From positions 124,001 to 188,000 of the forward strand of contig NZ_VTOK01000001.1 in NCBI RefSeq assembly GCF_009765375.1: DNA of 64,000 nucleotides. The letters run 5' to 3'. Made by a program: the position numbers and the translations under genes. This document shows, piece after piece, positions 49,010-58,784 of this stretch. Each line of letters starts with the position of its first letter. The stretch's first letter is position 1. This DNA is from Alteribacillus sp. YIM 98480. GTDB taxonomy: Bacteria; Bacillota; Bacilli; Bacillales; Marinococcaceae. The notes below the pieces were generated by a model. The model was not told the origin of the DNA, made no database searches, and saw nothing but the letters and a program-made list of their open reading frames with translations.

Positions 49010-49229
49010 TTAAAGTAAATTGCTGATTAGTTTAGAAATATTGCTTTTTTATTTTGTTGATTAAGAATTTGGGCGTCATTATAATATTGGAAACTGCAGG
49101 GAATTAACTCTTGTATGAAAAGTAATGGAAGGTATAGCATCAATTTATTGCTAAAATTGAGTTATAATAAAAGAATGCAAAACACGTGTTAAACTGAAAC
49201 CTAACTATGTAACAAAATGGGGGGAGAAG

Positions 49230-50060
49230 ATGTACGAAAAGGGAGTATTACCAACATCGCAAATGTACTTTTTTTCACCGAGTGAAATGGCAAAACAGGC
49301 CTTGTACTATCTCATATATGCTGGTGATTTTTATACGACTGCGGATTACTATATAAACCGCGATAATTGGAATAGCTATTTAATAATGGTGGTGGAGGAG
49401 GGGGAAATCCAAGTAGAGTTTGATGGGAATAGATATATTGCTAATAAAAATTCGCTGGTGTTGTTAAATTGCTATAAACCTCATATTTATTTTTCAAGAG
49501 GCTCTTGTCATTTTAAATGGTTTCATTTTACTGGAAACGCAAGCGATTATTATTACGAACATCTTTATGAAAAGCATGGATGTATATTTGAGGGGATTGA
49601 AAACACATTTTTACACCAATTGATGGATACATTAATAGATCTCAGCAGGGTTAAAAACATAAATGAAGAGCTTATATCTATTAAAATCAGTCAAATGTTG
49701 TATGAATTAAATAACGTAAACGCGAATAAGAAAATGGACGGTACCGATATCATTGAAAGGGCAGTATCTTTCTTAAAAGATAATTTTCAGGATAGTATTA
49801 CCCTGGATGATATTGCTTCAGAAGTGAACTTAAGCCCTTATTATTTTTTGCGTGTTTTTAAAAAAGATATGGGAGAAACCCCCATTCACTACCTTATACA
49901 GCTCCGACTAAATGAAGCTAAATATTTATTACATAATACAGATTTAAGCGTTGCGGAGATTGCTTTCAAATGTGGATTCAATAGTGAATCACATTTTATA
50001 ACAACTTTCAAAAAGAACAACATGCTGACACCAAGCCAATTTAGGGGGATCAGATTTTAA
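49230..50060 (+). CDS. AraC-family transcription regulator
   Basis: 276 residues: N-terminal cupin-like sensor (about 25-120, LIMVVEEGEIQVEFDGNRYI, LLNCYKPHIYFSRG) and a C-terminal double helix-turn-helix (about 178-275, ITLDDIASEVNLSPYYFLRV, LLHNTDLSVAEIAFKCGFNS, FKKNNMLTPSQFRG). GGGGGGAG ribosome site. Divergent from the Gfo/Idh-isomerase unit, so a likely sugar-responsive activator of it and perhaps of the MFS gene. Confidence 0.93.
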   Translation: MYEKGVLPTSQMYFFSPSEMAKQALYYLIYAGDFYTTADYYINRDNWNSYLIMVVEEGEIQVEFDGNRYIANKNSLVLLNCYKPHIYFSRGSCHFKWFHFTGNASDYYYEHLYEKHGCIFEGIENTFLHQLMDTLIDLSRVKNINEELISIKISQMLYELNNVNANKKMDGTDIIERAVSFLKDNFQDSITLDDIASEVNLSPYYFLRVFKKDMGETPIHYLIQLRLNEAKYLLHNTDLSVAEIAFKCGFNSESHFITTFKKNNMLTPSQFRGIRF

Positions 50061-50151
50061 TTTACAGTGACAGTGAAGCATACACTAGACCGCAGCAGGC
50101 ACTTAAACATCCAGACAATGTACTGACGGTAACCGCTTCAGTTACATCTTT

Positions 50152-50250
50152 TTATCCGTCTATATTGTGATCTTTATGTCGCTAGGGATTGCAATTAACG
50201 TATTTATCGCTCAATGTTTAGGAGGAAATCAATTTCGGAAAGGCGAATGA
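50152..50250 (+). pseudogene. MATE efflux pump fragment
   Basis: The frame reads LSVYIVIFMSLGIAINVFIA then QCLGGNQFRKGE and stops. This is helix 2 of a MATE transporter. The rest is absent. The following 50251-50430 contains another unidentified coding-like fragment ending YIGSQGIELLRYSEL. Confidence 0.55.
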
Positions 50251-50441
50251 GTAAAGGAGCACATGCGAACTGGTAAATTTGATAAATGTGGCCCCGCATT
50301 CTATGAATCGTTTCCATATTCCTTATAAGGACAGTGTTACAAAGAGAGGAGAACCTCCGACTATTTATGGTGCAATAAGAGAGTATATAGGTAGCCAGGG
50401 TATCGAATTACTTCGTTACAGTGAGTTATAATGTATAGAAA

Positions 50442-50482
50442 GAAAACCATCCATTGCTGCTAAAAGCAATGGGTGGTTTCTT
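50442..50482. terminator. Hairpin in the debris region
   Basis: AAACCATCCATTGC and GCAATGGGTGGTTT pair with one mismatch; TTAAAG follows. It remains from a lost gene or ends the preceding fragments. Confidence 0.65.
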
Positions 50483-50656
50483 AAAGACTAATAAGCAATC
50501 CCGACATTCATCTAGACTAACATCAGAATAGAACGGCAGTCTGCTTACTCATGTAGGTTTCGTCCTTTTCTTTTTACGGTGGCATTAAAAAGTAATGGAT
50601 AGATGTTGAACTGAGTCAATCCTAATCCGGTCAGAATAATTTAATTCATCCGTCTG

Positions 50657-50746
50657 CTCATAAAAGAAAGCGGGCTGGAGCGTGAAGGCGGTAAGGAAGG
50701 TATCAAGGCTTATCTGGAAGCCAAGCATTATCGATTCGGTCTGTGA
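50657..50746 (+). pseudogene. Aldehyde dehydrogenase C-terminal fragment
   Basis: Reads KESGLEREGGKEGIKAYLEA then KHYRFGL and TGA, the ordinary C-terminus of succinate-semialdehyde dehydrogenase-type ALDHs. No upstream part is present. It abuts the end of the sigma-54 regulator gene. Confidence 0.65.
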
Positions 50747-50757
50747 AACACCGCGTA

Positions 50758-52170
50758 TCATTCATTTTCTCCGAAATTTCGGTATTTTTTCATCCTCCGG
50801 ATAAGGGTTGGCTGGGTCATGCCCAGGCTTTTGGCAGTTTCTCGTGTATTGGGGTGTTGTTCTGCCGTTAGAAAAATGATGGCTTTTTCAGCTCTTTCTA
50901 GAAAGTCATATAATATCTCATCGCTGTGCTTTTGAAAAATCATGTTCTCCGGTAGAAGTGTTTCCTTTTGAATGAATCCTGGTAAGTGATTAGGTCTAAC
51001 CACTTCCTCAGGGGAAAACACAACGGTTCGTTCGATCACATTCTCCAGTTCGCGTATGTTGCCTGGCCACTTGTACTGTGTAAGAAGATCCACGGCTTCA
51101 CTCGATAAAGATATAAATTTCCCGTACTCTTTGTTGTATCGATGAAGAAAAATATAAGCAAGCGTAGAGACGTCTTCTTTTCGCTCACGTAACGGTGGAA
51201 TGTTGATACCGAAGACATTCAACCTGTAATACAGATCAGATCTGAAATGTTTTTCTTCCACCATCTTTTCTAATGGTTGATTAGTAGCAGCTATAATTCT
51301 AATATCTGCTGCCTTTTTTTTCGTGCCGCCAATGGGCATAAAGGTTTTATCTTCTAATAATTCAAGTAGTTTCACCTGCATGGTATAGGGTAATTCGCCA
51401 ATTTCATCTAAAAACAATGTTCCACCTTCAGCAGCTTCTACAAGTCCGGATTTGCCTGTCTGACTGGCTCCGGTGAAAGCTCCTTTTACATAACCGAATA
51501 ATTCACTTTCTAATAAAGAATCCGGTATTGTGCCGCAATTGATTGATAAATAAGGACCGGAACTTCGGTTGCTCGATTGATGGATCACTTGTGCCACAAA
51601 ACTTTTACCGACTCCTGTTTCACCCGTTAAAAGCACGGTGGATGAGAGATCCGAAACCCGTTGAATCGAATACTTTAGGTGCTCCACGGCCTTGCTGTTC
51701 CCTGTGATCGTTCGTTCGGCAACAGATTTGGCATCCAGCGAATACACCTGCTGTAACTGGCACATATATGTTTGCAGCAGTTCCTTCAATTCATCTATCT
51801 GATCTCCGTTTTGATCAATCTCATCTAAGGAATGACTCACAGAAATGACAATATCTATTTTACCATCTTCATTAAAAATCGGCCCGCTAACCGTAACACG
51901 CTTAACATTCGCATTAAGCTCCTGTACTCGGGTAACTGGCGATCTTTTTTCCAGCACCAAACGTGTGAGCGAAGGATTCAAGATGTTTCTTTTCTCAAGC
52001 TCCGCTACATGTTCCCCCTTTATTTTTTCCCGTGGTATCCCTATGCCTTCTTCGCTGCGTTTGTTGTTCCAAATTACATTGCCTTGGGCATCTGCAACAA
52101 ATATAGCGACTGGAAGCTGATCTAGGACAGCTAATAATGTTGGATTGTAAAATAATTGAGTATATACCAC
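50758..52170 (-). CDS. Sigma-54-dependent enhancer-binding protein with PAS domain
   Basis: 470 residues in three parts: PAS-like sensor (about 10-115, LLAVLDQLPVAIFVADAQGN), AAA+ domain with Walker A GETGVGKS at 183-190 and the sigma-54 contact loop GAFTGA at 230-235, GGTLFLDEIGELP, RIIAATNQPLEK and the arginine finger region, and a C-terminal Fis-type helix-turn-helix (TRETAKSLGMTQPTLIRRMK). Related to RocR/BkdR/AcoR-like activators. It is the last gene after the deacylase and symporter genes on the same strand, and presumably activates their -24/-12 promoter. Confidence 0.93.
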   Translation of the reverse strand: MVYTQLFYNPTLLAVLDQLPVAIFVADAQGNVIWNNKRSEEGIGIPREKIKGEHVAELEKRNILNPSLTRLVLEKRSPVTRVQELNANVKRVTVSGPIFNEDGKIDIVISVSHSLDEIDQNGDQIDELKELLQTYMCQLQQVYSLDAKSVAERTITGNSKAVEHLKYSIQRVSDLSSTVLLTGETGVGKSFVAQVIHQSSNRSSGPYLSINCGTIPDSLLESELFGYVKGAFTGASQTGKSGLVEAAEGGTLFLDEIGELPYTMQVKLLELLEDKTFMPIGGTKKKAADIRIIAATNQPLEKMVEEKHFRSDLYYRLNVFGINIPPLRERKEDVSTLAYIFLHRYNKEYGKFISLSSEAVDLLTQYKWPGNIRELENVIERTVVFSPEEVVRPNHLPGFIQKETLLPENMIFQKHSDEILYDFLERAEKAIIFLTAEQHPNTRETAKSLGMTQPTLIRRMKKYRNFGENE

Positions 52171-52410
52171 ACCGAATATCCTCCTGCGATCCTTTTCGAT
52201 ATGTTTATCATATCATCTCTAAGAAAAAAGCATAAGCACACTGGTCAGGATCGACAGGTAAATGTTCTTCAGGCAAAAAGTTTTGTGCCTTTTATGACGA
52301 AAAGTTATTTAACCCTGATAGATGGTGCGCTGAAGCTAGACCTCAATGCCAAAATTATTATAGGAAAAACCACAAATCCTGTGTAAGCCAAGGACTTATG
52401 ATTTAAGATT
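52171..52410. other. Intergenic region ahead of the sigma-54 activator gene
   Basis: 240 bases. AGGAGGA at about 52178-52184 (minus) is the activator's ribosome site. On the plus strand there is a coding-like tail MTKSYLTLIDGALKLDLNAK then IIIGKTTNPV; I do not recognise it and it has no start region. Confidence 0.4.
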
Positions 52411-53862
52411 TTAGGCCGAGCAGTCTTCTGACGTATTTTTGGTCGAATTGTCATTGTTTTGGAAAAATGTAATGGCTAATAATACAATCAGTGAAAGGGG
52501 AAATCCAACAAAGACAGGATGGACCCCGAAAGGCTGTCCTGCAAACTGCCACACTAATGTTAAAATAAGCCCGGACCACATGGAAGCAACTCCTGCCAGC
52601 TTGCCAGGCTTTTCCCAAAACATCCCTATCAGAATGGGAGCCAGCAAAGCCGCAACGAGAATGGCAGAACCTGTCATCCAGAGTTCCACTAATCGTGGAA
52701 TAGCCAAGGCCAGAATAAGAGAGATCACGGACATCGCAATAATCATTAACCTACTGTAACGAAGCAGCTTCGCATCTGATTTTACTTTCAGCAAAGGTTT
52801 AATAATATCACTGACCATTGTTGTCGACCCGGCAATAAAGAAGGAATCTGCGCACGAAAGAATTGTGGCAACCAATGCTATAAGCATAACAGATCCAAAC
52901 CAAAATGGAATGGCTCCAAAAATGACTTCATAATAAATCAGATTAGGCTGCTCGGCAGCAATCCCTAGCCCAGCATTGGCAAACACACCAATAATGATGA
53001 CTAAAGCACCAGTGATAAAGATAACAAGACAAGCCAGCCAGTTGGATATAACAGATGTTCTAATATTTTTTGCTGCCCATACTCTCTGCCACATATCTTG
53101 CCTTACTAATGTGGCAGCACCGATCGTCAGGAAAGGAATGAGGATTTCTGAAATCGGCATGGTAAAAGGATTTAGAAATTCAGCCTGAAGATCTGCGGTC
53201 TGGCTAACATTTTCAGAAACATTACTCCACCCGCCAGTCAAAAAATAGATGAAGAAAAATAAAATAGTGATACCGAGCGTCTGAATGGTACCTTGCACGG
53301 CATCGGTCCAGATAACAGCTGTAAGACCTCCCAGATACGTTTTTAGAGTAATAAAGATCCAGGAAACGATAATTCCTATGGTCATTTCAAGGCCAAACAC
53401 AAGATTGAAAACAGTTGCCAGCGCAACAAACTGTAAACCGGTAAGAGCTCCAAGGGCAGCAATATTTCCGATAAAAGCAGGATAACGAGCTGCATTCCCA
53501 TAACGAATTGCTGCATAATCCCCTACCGAGAAAAGCTGATGTTCATCTCCTGCTTTTCGTATTCTTTTTAGAAAGAATAGTGTGAAAATAACCACTGAAA
53601 AAGCTAGAGATGCAACGTTCCATATTTGTCCCATCCCTAACAAATAAGCATTTGTCACGAATCCTAGGACGGTCGATCCACCGACCGCTCCTCCAACAAT
53701 GGTTAAAATCATTGGCAAAAGCGGCATGGAACGTCCGCCCATATTAAACGAATCATACGTCCGTGTTCTTCTATAAAAATAATAGGAATAAGCTAGAATA
53801 GCTACTCCGTAAACGAGCATGATGAGTACCAGGATCGATTGATTTGTTTCGCTAATAAACAT
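52411..53862 (-). CDS. Sodium:solute symporter (SSS family)
   Basis: 483 residues, about 13 membrane segments. SSS traits: FNMGGRSMPLLPMILTIVGGAVGGSTVLGF (only its head cited), KTYLGGLTAVIWTDAVQGTI, ATLVRQDMWQRVWAAKN and ATILSCADSFFIAGSTTMVSD. It is not close to PutP; related proteins carry nucleosides, pantothenate, carboxylates or amino acids. Downstream of the M20 deacylase gene and upstream of the activator, it likely imports the substrate of that deacylase. Confidence 0.88.
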   Translation of the reverse strand: MFISETNQSILVLIMLVYGVAILAYSYYFYRRTRTYDSFNMGGRSMPLLPMILTIVGGAVGGSTVLGFVTNAYLLGMGQIWNVASLAFSVVIFTLFFLKRIRKAGDEHQLFSVGDYAAIRYGNAARYPAFIGNIAALGALTGLQFVALATVFNLVFGLEMTIGIIVSWIFITLKTYLGGLTAVIWTDAVQGTIQTLGITILFFFIYFLTGGWSNVSENVSQTADLQAEFLNPFTMPISEILIPFLTIGAATLVRQDMWQRVWAAKNIRTSVISNWLACLVIFITGALVIIIGVFANAGLGIAAEQPNLIYYEVIFGAIPFWFGSVMLIALVATILSCADSFFIAGSTTMVSDIIKPLLKVKSDAKLLRYSRLMIIAMSVISLILALAIPRLVELWMTGSAILVAALLAPILIGMFWEKPGKLAGVASMWSGLILTLVWQFAGQPFGVHPVFVGFPLSLIVLLAITFFQNNDNSTKNTSEDCSA

Positions 53863-53891
53863 AGATATGCCCCTTTTTACAAATATTTGTA

Positions 53892-53921
53892 GCTGCCCTA
53901 CCCTGTGAGGAAGAGGGCAGC
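53892..53921 (-). other. Intercistronic stem-loop
   Basis: GCTGCCCT and AGGGCAGC pair perfectly with a 14-base loop, between the deacylase and symporter genes. No T run, so more likely a stability element than a terminator. Confidence 0.55.
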
Positions 53922-53933
53922 AGATTCGTCTGG

Positions 53934-55217
53934 TTATTCACTTGGCTGCTCTTCTTTACACCAATTGAGTATAAAAGCTGCAATAGACTTGGTAAGTATT
54001 TTTAAACTATCTAGTTCAAGATACTCATCTACGCTGTGCATGTTCCCTCCGCTCGGTCCATAGCAAACGGCTGGTATTCCGAACTCATCGAAAGCGCGAA
54101 CATCAGTAGTTCCTGTAAAAGCAGTCTGTTCCACTGACTCGTTTGTCGCAAGCTGGTGAGCGTTGTTCAGACTGTCGAATATCTCCAAATCAGGTGAATG
54201 GGAACTACCAGGCGCGCTGAATCCATAAAATGTGACCTCTGGAGGTGTTTCTTTCAACCAGGTGTCCTTCTCAGTCGCTTTTAATATCCACTCTTTTACT
54301 TCTCTTTGAATGTCAGCAGGATTCTCACCGGGATAAAAACCGATTCGTGCTTCCAATGTACATTCAGACGGAACGTTAGAAGGCCAATCACCGCCGTTTA
54401 TGGTCCCGACATTCACATTAAGTGGATGCGGATGGTTGGAGAAATCAGGATGTTTCGGCCTGGAGTTAATATGCTCTCTGTATTCTTCAAGCGCCTGAAT
54501 TATATAGGCTGCTTTGATAATAGCGTTCTGCGCTTTTTCGGCGCGTTCCACATGAGCACCGCTTCCTTTGACCTTCACTCTTACCCACAACACACCTACT
54601 TGAGCTTGCATGGCTCGGAGCGTAGTCGGTTCAGGAATCAAGGCTCCGTCCGCAACAAACCCTTTATCCAGCAAGGCCAAAGCGCCATTTCCGGTACATT
54701 CCTCTTCAATTACAGTTTGAATCTGAAGATCGGCCCCTAATGTAACTCCGGCTTTCTGAAGAGCTTTTACAGCATAAATCATTGCTGCAACTCCACCTTT
54801 CATATCCACAATGCCGCGGCCGTACATTTTGTCACCAACAATCGTAGGATTGTAGGGATCATGTTTCCACAAATGTTCCGGCTCCGCACTGACCACATCT
54901 ATATGTCCCTGGAGTATTAAGCTTTTTCCGATTTTAGGTTGGTTGGTCTTCCACTCACCAACTACCACAGGACGGTCTTCATACGACCATTCCACATGCC
55001 CGTAATTTTGATAAGACGAAAGCCGCTTTGGATCCGGAATAAATGAAGTCGCTTTCAAATTCATCTCTTCTATATGATTTTTAATATACATCTGAATGTA
55101 TTTTTCATTTCCCAATGTGCTTTTAAACGAGCCAATCGTTTTTAAAAACAGCAGCTCTTCTTCCCATATATCATCAATTGCTGCAAGCACTTTTTCTGTC
55201 GTTTCTGTTTTATGCAT
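53934..55217 (-). CDS. M20 family deacylase/peptidase (ArgE/DapE type)
   Basis: 427 residues. Metal-site motifs: SLILQGHIDVV, YGRGIVDMKGGVAAMIYA, VIEEECTGNGALALLDKG, and FTGTTDVRAFDEFGIPAVCYGP near the C-terminus. These enzymes release amino acids from N-acyl or peptide forms. The start at 55217 has GGAGGG six bases ahead and leaves a 30-base leader from the -24/-12 promoter; the upstream in-frame ATG at 55247 would lie at the expected transcription start and is rejected. With the symporter it forms a sigma-54-controlled scavenging unit. Confidence 0.92.
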   Translation of the reverse strand: MHKTETTEKVLAAIDDIWEEELLFLKTIGSFKSTLGNEKYIQMYIKNHIEEMNLKATSFIPDPKRLSSYQNYGHVEWSYEDRPVVVGEWKTNQPKIGKSLILQGHIDVVSAEPEHLWKHDPYNPTIVGDKMYGRGIVDMKGGVAAMIYAVKALQKAGVTLGADLQIQTVIEEECTGNGALALLDKGFVADGALIPEPTTLRAMQAQVGVLWVRVKVKGSGAHVERAEKAQNAIIKAAYIIQALEEYREHINSRPKHPDFSNHPHPLNVNVGTINGGDWPSNVPSECTLEARIGFYPGENPADIQREVKEWILKATEKDTWLKETPPEVTFYGFSAPGSSHSPDLEIFDSLNNAHQLATNESVEQTAFTGTTDVRAFDEFGIPAVCYGPSGGNMHSVDEYLELDSLKILTKSIAAFILNWCKEEQPSE

Positions 55218-55256
55218 ATCGTTCCCTCCAATATTTTTTGGTTTCACGCTGTATTA

Positions 55257-55274
55257 ATGCAAAAAACATGCCAA
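55257..55274 (-). promoter_or_regulatory. Sigma-54 (-24/-12) promoter of the deacylase-symporter operon
   Basis: Minus strand TTGGCATGTTTTTTGCAT: GG at 55271-55272 and GC at 55259-55260 are ten bases apart, and the boxes fit TTGGCAC-N5-TTGCAT with one change. The predicted transcript starts near 55247. Confidence 0.88.
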
Positions 55275-55340
55275 TAATTTAAGGGCGAATGTATAATTTT
55301 TTGTTTCATTTTAAGGTTTACGGAAAGCGCAGGAAGAGAT

Positions 55341-55362
55341 TTTGATTCAATATTAAATCAAA
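55341..55362. promoter_or_regulatory. Candidate enhancer (UAS) for the sigma-54 activator
   Basis: TTTGATT (55341-55347) and AATCAAA (55356-55362) form a perfect inverted repeat, 70 bases upstream of the -24 box. A looser partner, TTTGATT-N7-GGATCA, lies at 55422-55441. Typical distance and form for enhancer-binding protein sites. Confidence 0.6.
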
Positions 55363-55797
55363 TACATTATAGTAACAGGGGGGGATACAGGTTTTGATCC
55401 ACAATTGATTCGGAAAATATCTTTGATTTAATAATGGATCATCACCCCTCTTTATGTTCGTACTTTGATCAAACGGAATATAATAAATCTCTTTTTAAAT
55501 TCTTCACCTTAAAGTAATGACAGCATCCAGTGACTTCATATTCAATTTTCATTGAAAATACGTTCTCAATCCATAACCTCTTGCCTTGTCTGTAGAGGAT
55601 AATTACTAAAAATTAAAACAGGCTTTACAACATCGTTTACGTCCCAGGTGCATTGATACTAGTCTTAAAAGATAACGACATAATGTAAATATTACAAGTT
55701 ACAAAAGATTGAATCGGTTATATTAGGGAAAGAAAATTTAAGTAAGAGAGGTTCGTGGAAAATAAACTGACTAGAATCCAACTTGAGGTGAAAGTAT

Positions 55798-56010
55798 ATG
55801 TGTGATTATGCCAGAAGTCACAATTTGTACAGGGAGGGGAGAATTTCAAGGAATTGGTACCATGCCGTGGGCTTTATTTTTCCCTTGTCCGTGTTAATTT
55901 TTTGGACTTGCCCCAGTCTGAAAAAGGGTGATGATGAGCGGCAATCTGATTGTCATTCTAAAAAATATGAAGACTGCCATTTTCCCGATAATGATGGGTA
56001 TGCTCAATAA
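55798..56010 (+). CDS. Doubtful small ORF
   Basis: 70 residues beginning MCDYARSHNLYREGRISRNW with one hydrophobic stretch (GFIFPLSVLIFW) and a polar tail. GAGGTGAAA precedes the start at good distance. No relatives recognised. It lies in a region of decayed sequence; 55442-55797 before it shows nothing but an ATTTTCATTGAAAAT palindrome near 55544. Confidence 0.3.
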   Translation: MCDYARSHNLYREGRISRNWYHAVGFIFPLSVLIFWTCPSLKKGDDERQSDCHSKKYEDCHFPDNDGYAQ

Positions 56011-56304
56011 TTTATGGGAAGCATAAAAGGTATGAAGATGATCATTTATAGCCCGAAAGCATGGTGTAAGCAGCTATTGGGTTTAAATAGAAAACGATCA
56101 ATTTTTTAAGAATGATCTCGAGTTGAACGTTAAACTGATCCACATTCTGTATGGATGTAGTCTAAAAGAGTGATACCAATTGAATTTTTAATAAAACTAT
56201 AAGATAGCGTAAGATAGTTTGTGAAAGATCCTTGAGGCAAAAAAAAGAGGTGGGGTATCCTCGGAATTAACGACCAAATCAACTCGAGGGGAGATGCCCT
56301 ACCT

Positions 56305-56448
56305 ATGTCTACTAGTATAGGACAAAATAACTTAGAAAATCAATTAGACTAAATGGTCCGTGACTTCGTGAAAGAAAAACTGGAAACCATCATAAAAGAA
56401 GAACGCGAAAGCTTCTTTGAGTATGCACATCCTGAACTAAAAAACTAG
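56305..56448 (+). pseudogene. IS256-family transposase N-terminal remnant
   Basis: Reads MSTSIGQNNLENQLD, stop, then MVRDFVKEKLETIIKEERES, FFEYAHPELKN and stop. The second part is the usual N-terminus of IS256 (mutator type) transposases. The catalytic DDE domain is missing. The surrounding 56011-56304 and 56449-56800 hold no recognisable gene. Confidence 0.65.
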
Positions 56449-56808
56449 AAGAATGTAAAAGAGTATGGTTTTTTCTTTATACACACTTTGGAAAATATGG
56501 TTTATTTAAATAATAGATTAATGTTGGTATAATAAAAACTTGGATTCGGCACGCAGGCGTATTATGATATTACAACCCAATTTTTCTTGCTTGGGAAAGT
56601 AGTGATCAATAGTTTTTAGACACTCTGAATAAAAGGGCTAAAGAGAATAGATAATTCGTATAAAAGGGACTTAAAATAGCATGATTTAGAGGGTATGAAT
56701 GATATATTATTAAAGGACAAGGCTTTCATCTCAACTAAATATGAACATGGATTCCCAGACATGTATCATGGTGAAAAGTTATAATAAGCAGCTTCAAAAT
56801 CTTATTAT

Positions 56809-56826
56809 AACTATTATATAATAGTT
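56809..56826. promoter_or_regulatory. 18-bp perfect palindrome upstream of mqo
   Basis: AACTATTATATAATAGTT is self-complementary; AACTAATAGT follows about 18 bases later as an imperfect half. Possible operator for the mqo promoter, whose -10 TATAAT is near 56859. Confidence 0.4.
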
Positions 56827-56896
56827 GATATTTTAATCTATAACTAATAGTGATACACTATAATTAAGTTGTTATTACTGATACGGAAAAGGTGTT

Positions 56897-56961
56897 CCTA
56901 GATTGCGCCTTGGCTTGTGATGCTTGAATAGGAGCGCCTAAATCCTTTCTGCAAATCTAGG
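56897..56961 (+). promoter_or_regulatory. Structured leader of mqo
   Basis: CCTAGATTGC (56897-56906) pairs with GCAAATCTAGG (56951-56961) with one bulge; inside, GCGCC and GGAGCGCC can also pair. The stem ends immediately before the ribosome site AATAAGGA of mqo. Confidence 0.45.
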
Positions 56962-56971
56962 GAATAAGGAT

Positions 56972-58522
56972 ATGGTAAAAATGAGTAACAGACAAACTGA
57001 AACAGATGTTATTTTAATTGGTGCCGGAGTCATGAGTGCGACTTTGGGGACGCTTCTGAAAGAATTAGCACCGGATTGGAATATTACGGTGTTTGAGAAG
57101 CTCCAAGACGCAGGAGAGGAAAGCTCTAACGAATGGAATAATGCGGGGACGGGGCATGCTGCACTGTGCGAGCTTAACTACACCGACGAAAAGCCGGATG
57201 GATCCGTAGATATTAGCAAAGCTGTAAAAATTAATGAACAGTTTCAGCTTTCCAGACAGTTCTGGGCTTATCTTGTAAACAGCAATTTGATCCGTAATCC
57301 GCAGGACTTTATCATGTCATTGCCTCATTTAAGTTACGTACATGGGGAACAAAATGTACAGTTTTTGAAAAATCGTTTTGAAGCCCTATCAAACAACCCT
57401 CTGTTCCAAGGAATGGAATTTTCCGATGACCCGGAAAAACTGATGAAATGGATTCCGCTTATGTTGAAAGATCGAACTTTAAATGAACCTATTGCGGCAA
57501 CAAAAATTGATTCTGGAACCGATGTCAATTTTGGCGCTTTAACGCGTATGTTGTTTGACCACTTAAAGAGTAATAATGTTGATATAAATTACAGACATAG
57601 TGTTAATGACATTCAACGTACAAGTGACGGGTCATGGAAATTGAAAGTGAAAAATCTCGATAGCGGTACGGTCGAACGCCATACTGCAAAATTCGTCTTT
57701 ATCGGCGCCGGGGGAGGAAGTTTGCATTTACTGCAAAAATCCGGTATTCCTGAGGGAAAACATATTGGAGGATTCCCGGTAAGCGGACTGTTTATGGCGT
57801 GTAACAATCCAGATATTGTAGAACAGCATCATGCAAAAGTATACGGCAAAGCTAAAGTTGGTGCTCCGCCAATGTCTGTTCCACATCTTGATACAAGATA
57901 TATCGATAACAAAAAGTCACTGCTTTTTGGACCGTTTGCCGGCTTTTCACCAAAGTTTTTAAAAACTGGCTCATTGTTAGATTTGGGAACTTCCGTAAAA
58001 CCGGATAATCTCATAACGATGCTGGCATCAGGCGCTAAAAACATTCCGTTGACAAAATATCTCATTCAGCAAGTGATGTTATCAAAAGAACAGCGCATGG
58101 AAGAGTTACGTGAGTTTATCCCGAACGCCAAAAGTGAGGACTGGGATTTAGTCGTAGCCGGCCAACGTGTACAAGTTATCAAAGATACTGAGGATGGCGG
58201 CAAAGGAACACTTCAATTTGGTACAGAAATGATTACGGACGCTGATGGCTCGATTGCAGCATTACTAGGCGCTTCTCCAGGTGCTTCTACTGCTGTTCAC
58301 GTTATGCTCGAGGTTATAAAAAAATGCTTCCCGCAGCATATGGAAGAGTGGCAGCCGAAAATAAAAGAAATGATTCCTTCTTATGGCGTGTCACTAGCAG
58401 AAAACCCAGAACTTTTCCACGAAATTCATGCTGCAACAACGCAGGCGCTTGGTTTAGACGAAGACTCGCCGAAAGAAGATAACACTTCGGATATAGAAAC
58501 AAGGGAATTAGAAAGAGTGTAA
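56972..58522 (+). CDS. mqo: Malate:quinone oxidoreductase Mqo
   Basis: FAD-dependent, membrane-associated oxidation of malate to oxaloacetate with quinone reduction. 516 residues with the Rossmann fingerprint [50 protein letters not shown] (cited by its core [13 protein letters not shown]), [28 protein letters not shown] and [19 protein letters not shown]. Stands alone with a terminator. The C-terminal 25 residues are acidic. Confidence 0.96.
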   Translation: MVKMSNRQTETDVILIGAGVMSATLGTLLKELAPDWNITVFEKLQDAGEESSNEWNNAGTGHAALCELNYTDEKPDGSVDISKAVKINEQFQLSRQFWAYLVNSNLIRNPQDFIMSLPHLSYVHGEQNVQFLKNRFEALSNNPLFQGMEFSDDPEKLMKWIPLMLKDRTLNEPIAATKIDSGTDVNFGALTRMLFDHLKSNNVDINYRHSVNDIQRTSDGSWKLKVKNLDSGTVERHTAKFVFIGAGGGSLHLLQKSGIPEGKHIGGFPVSGLFMACNNPDIVEQHHAKVYGKAKVGAPPMSVPHLDTRYIDNKKSLLFGPFAGFSPKFLKTGSLLDLGTSVKPDNLITMLASGAKNIPLTKYLIQQVMLSKEQRMEELREFIPNAKSEDWDLVVAGQRVQVIKDTEDGGKGTLQFGTEMITDADGSIAALLGASPGASTAVHVMLEVIKKCFPQHMEEWQPKIKEMIPSYGVSLAENPELFHEIHAATTQALGLDEDSPKEDNTSDIETRELERV

Positions 58523-58577
58523 GCCATATTAAAGCAATGAATGAGAGAAGAGAGTAAATAATAGTCAATAAATATAG

Positions 58578-58613
58578 AACCTTTGATCTTTCTTTGGATT
58601 GAAGGTTCTTTTT
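58578..58613 (+). terminator. Terminator after mqo
   Basis: GAACCTT (58578-58584) and AAGGTTC (58602-58608), loop 17 bases, then TTTTTC. Confidence 0.8.
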
Positions 58614-58784
58614 CATTTGAAGTTAGATAGGCTGCTGTAATCAAATAAACAATGTCTTTTCGATACGAACATTTTCTTAAAAGTATCTACTTATCACTCA
58701 ACCCTAGGGAAAATGTGTCGTGGTTTGAAGAAAAAATCTGTAGATTGAAACACGAGGTGAAACTTTAAAATAAGCAGCTAATAA

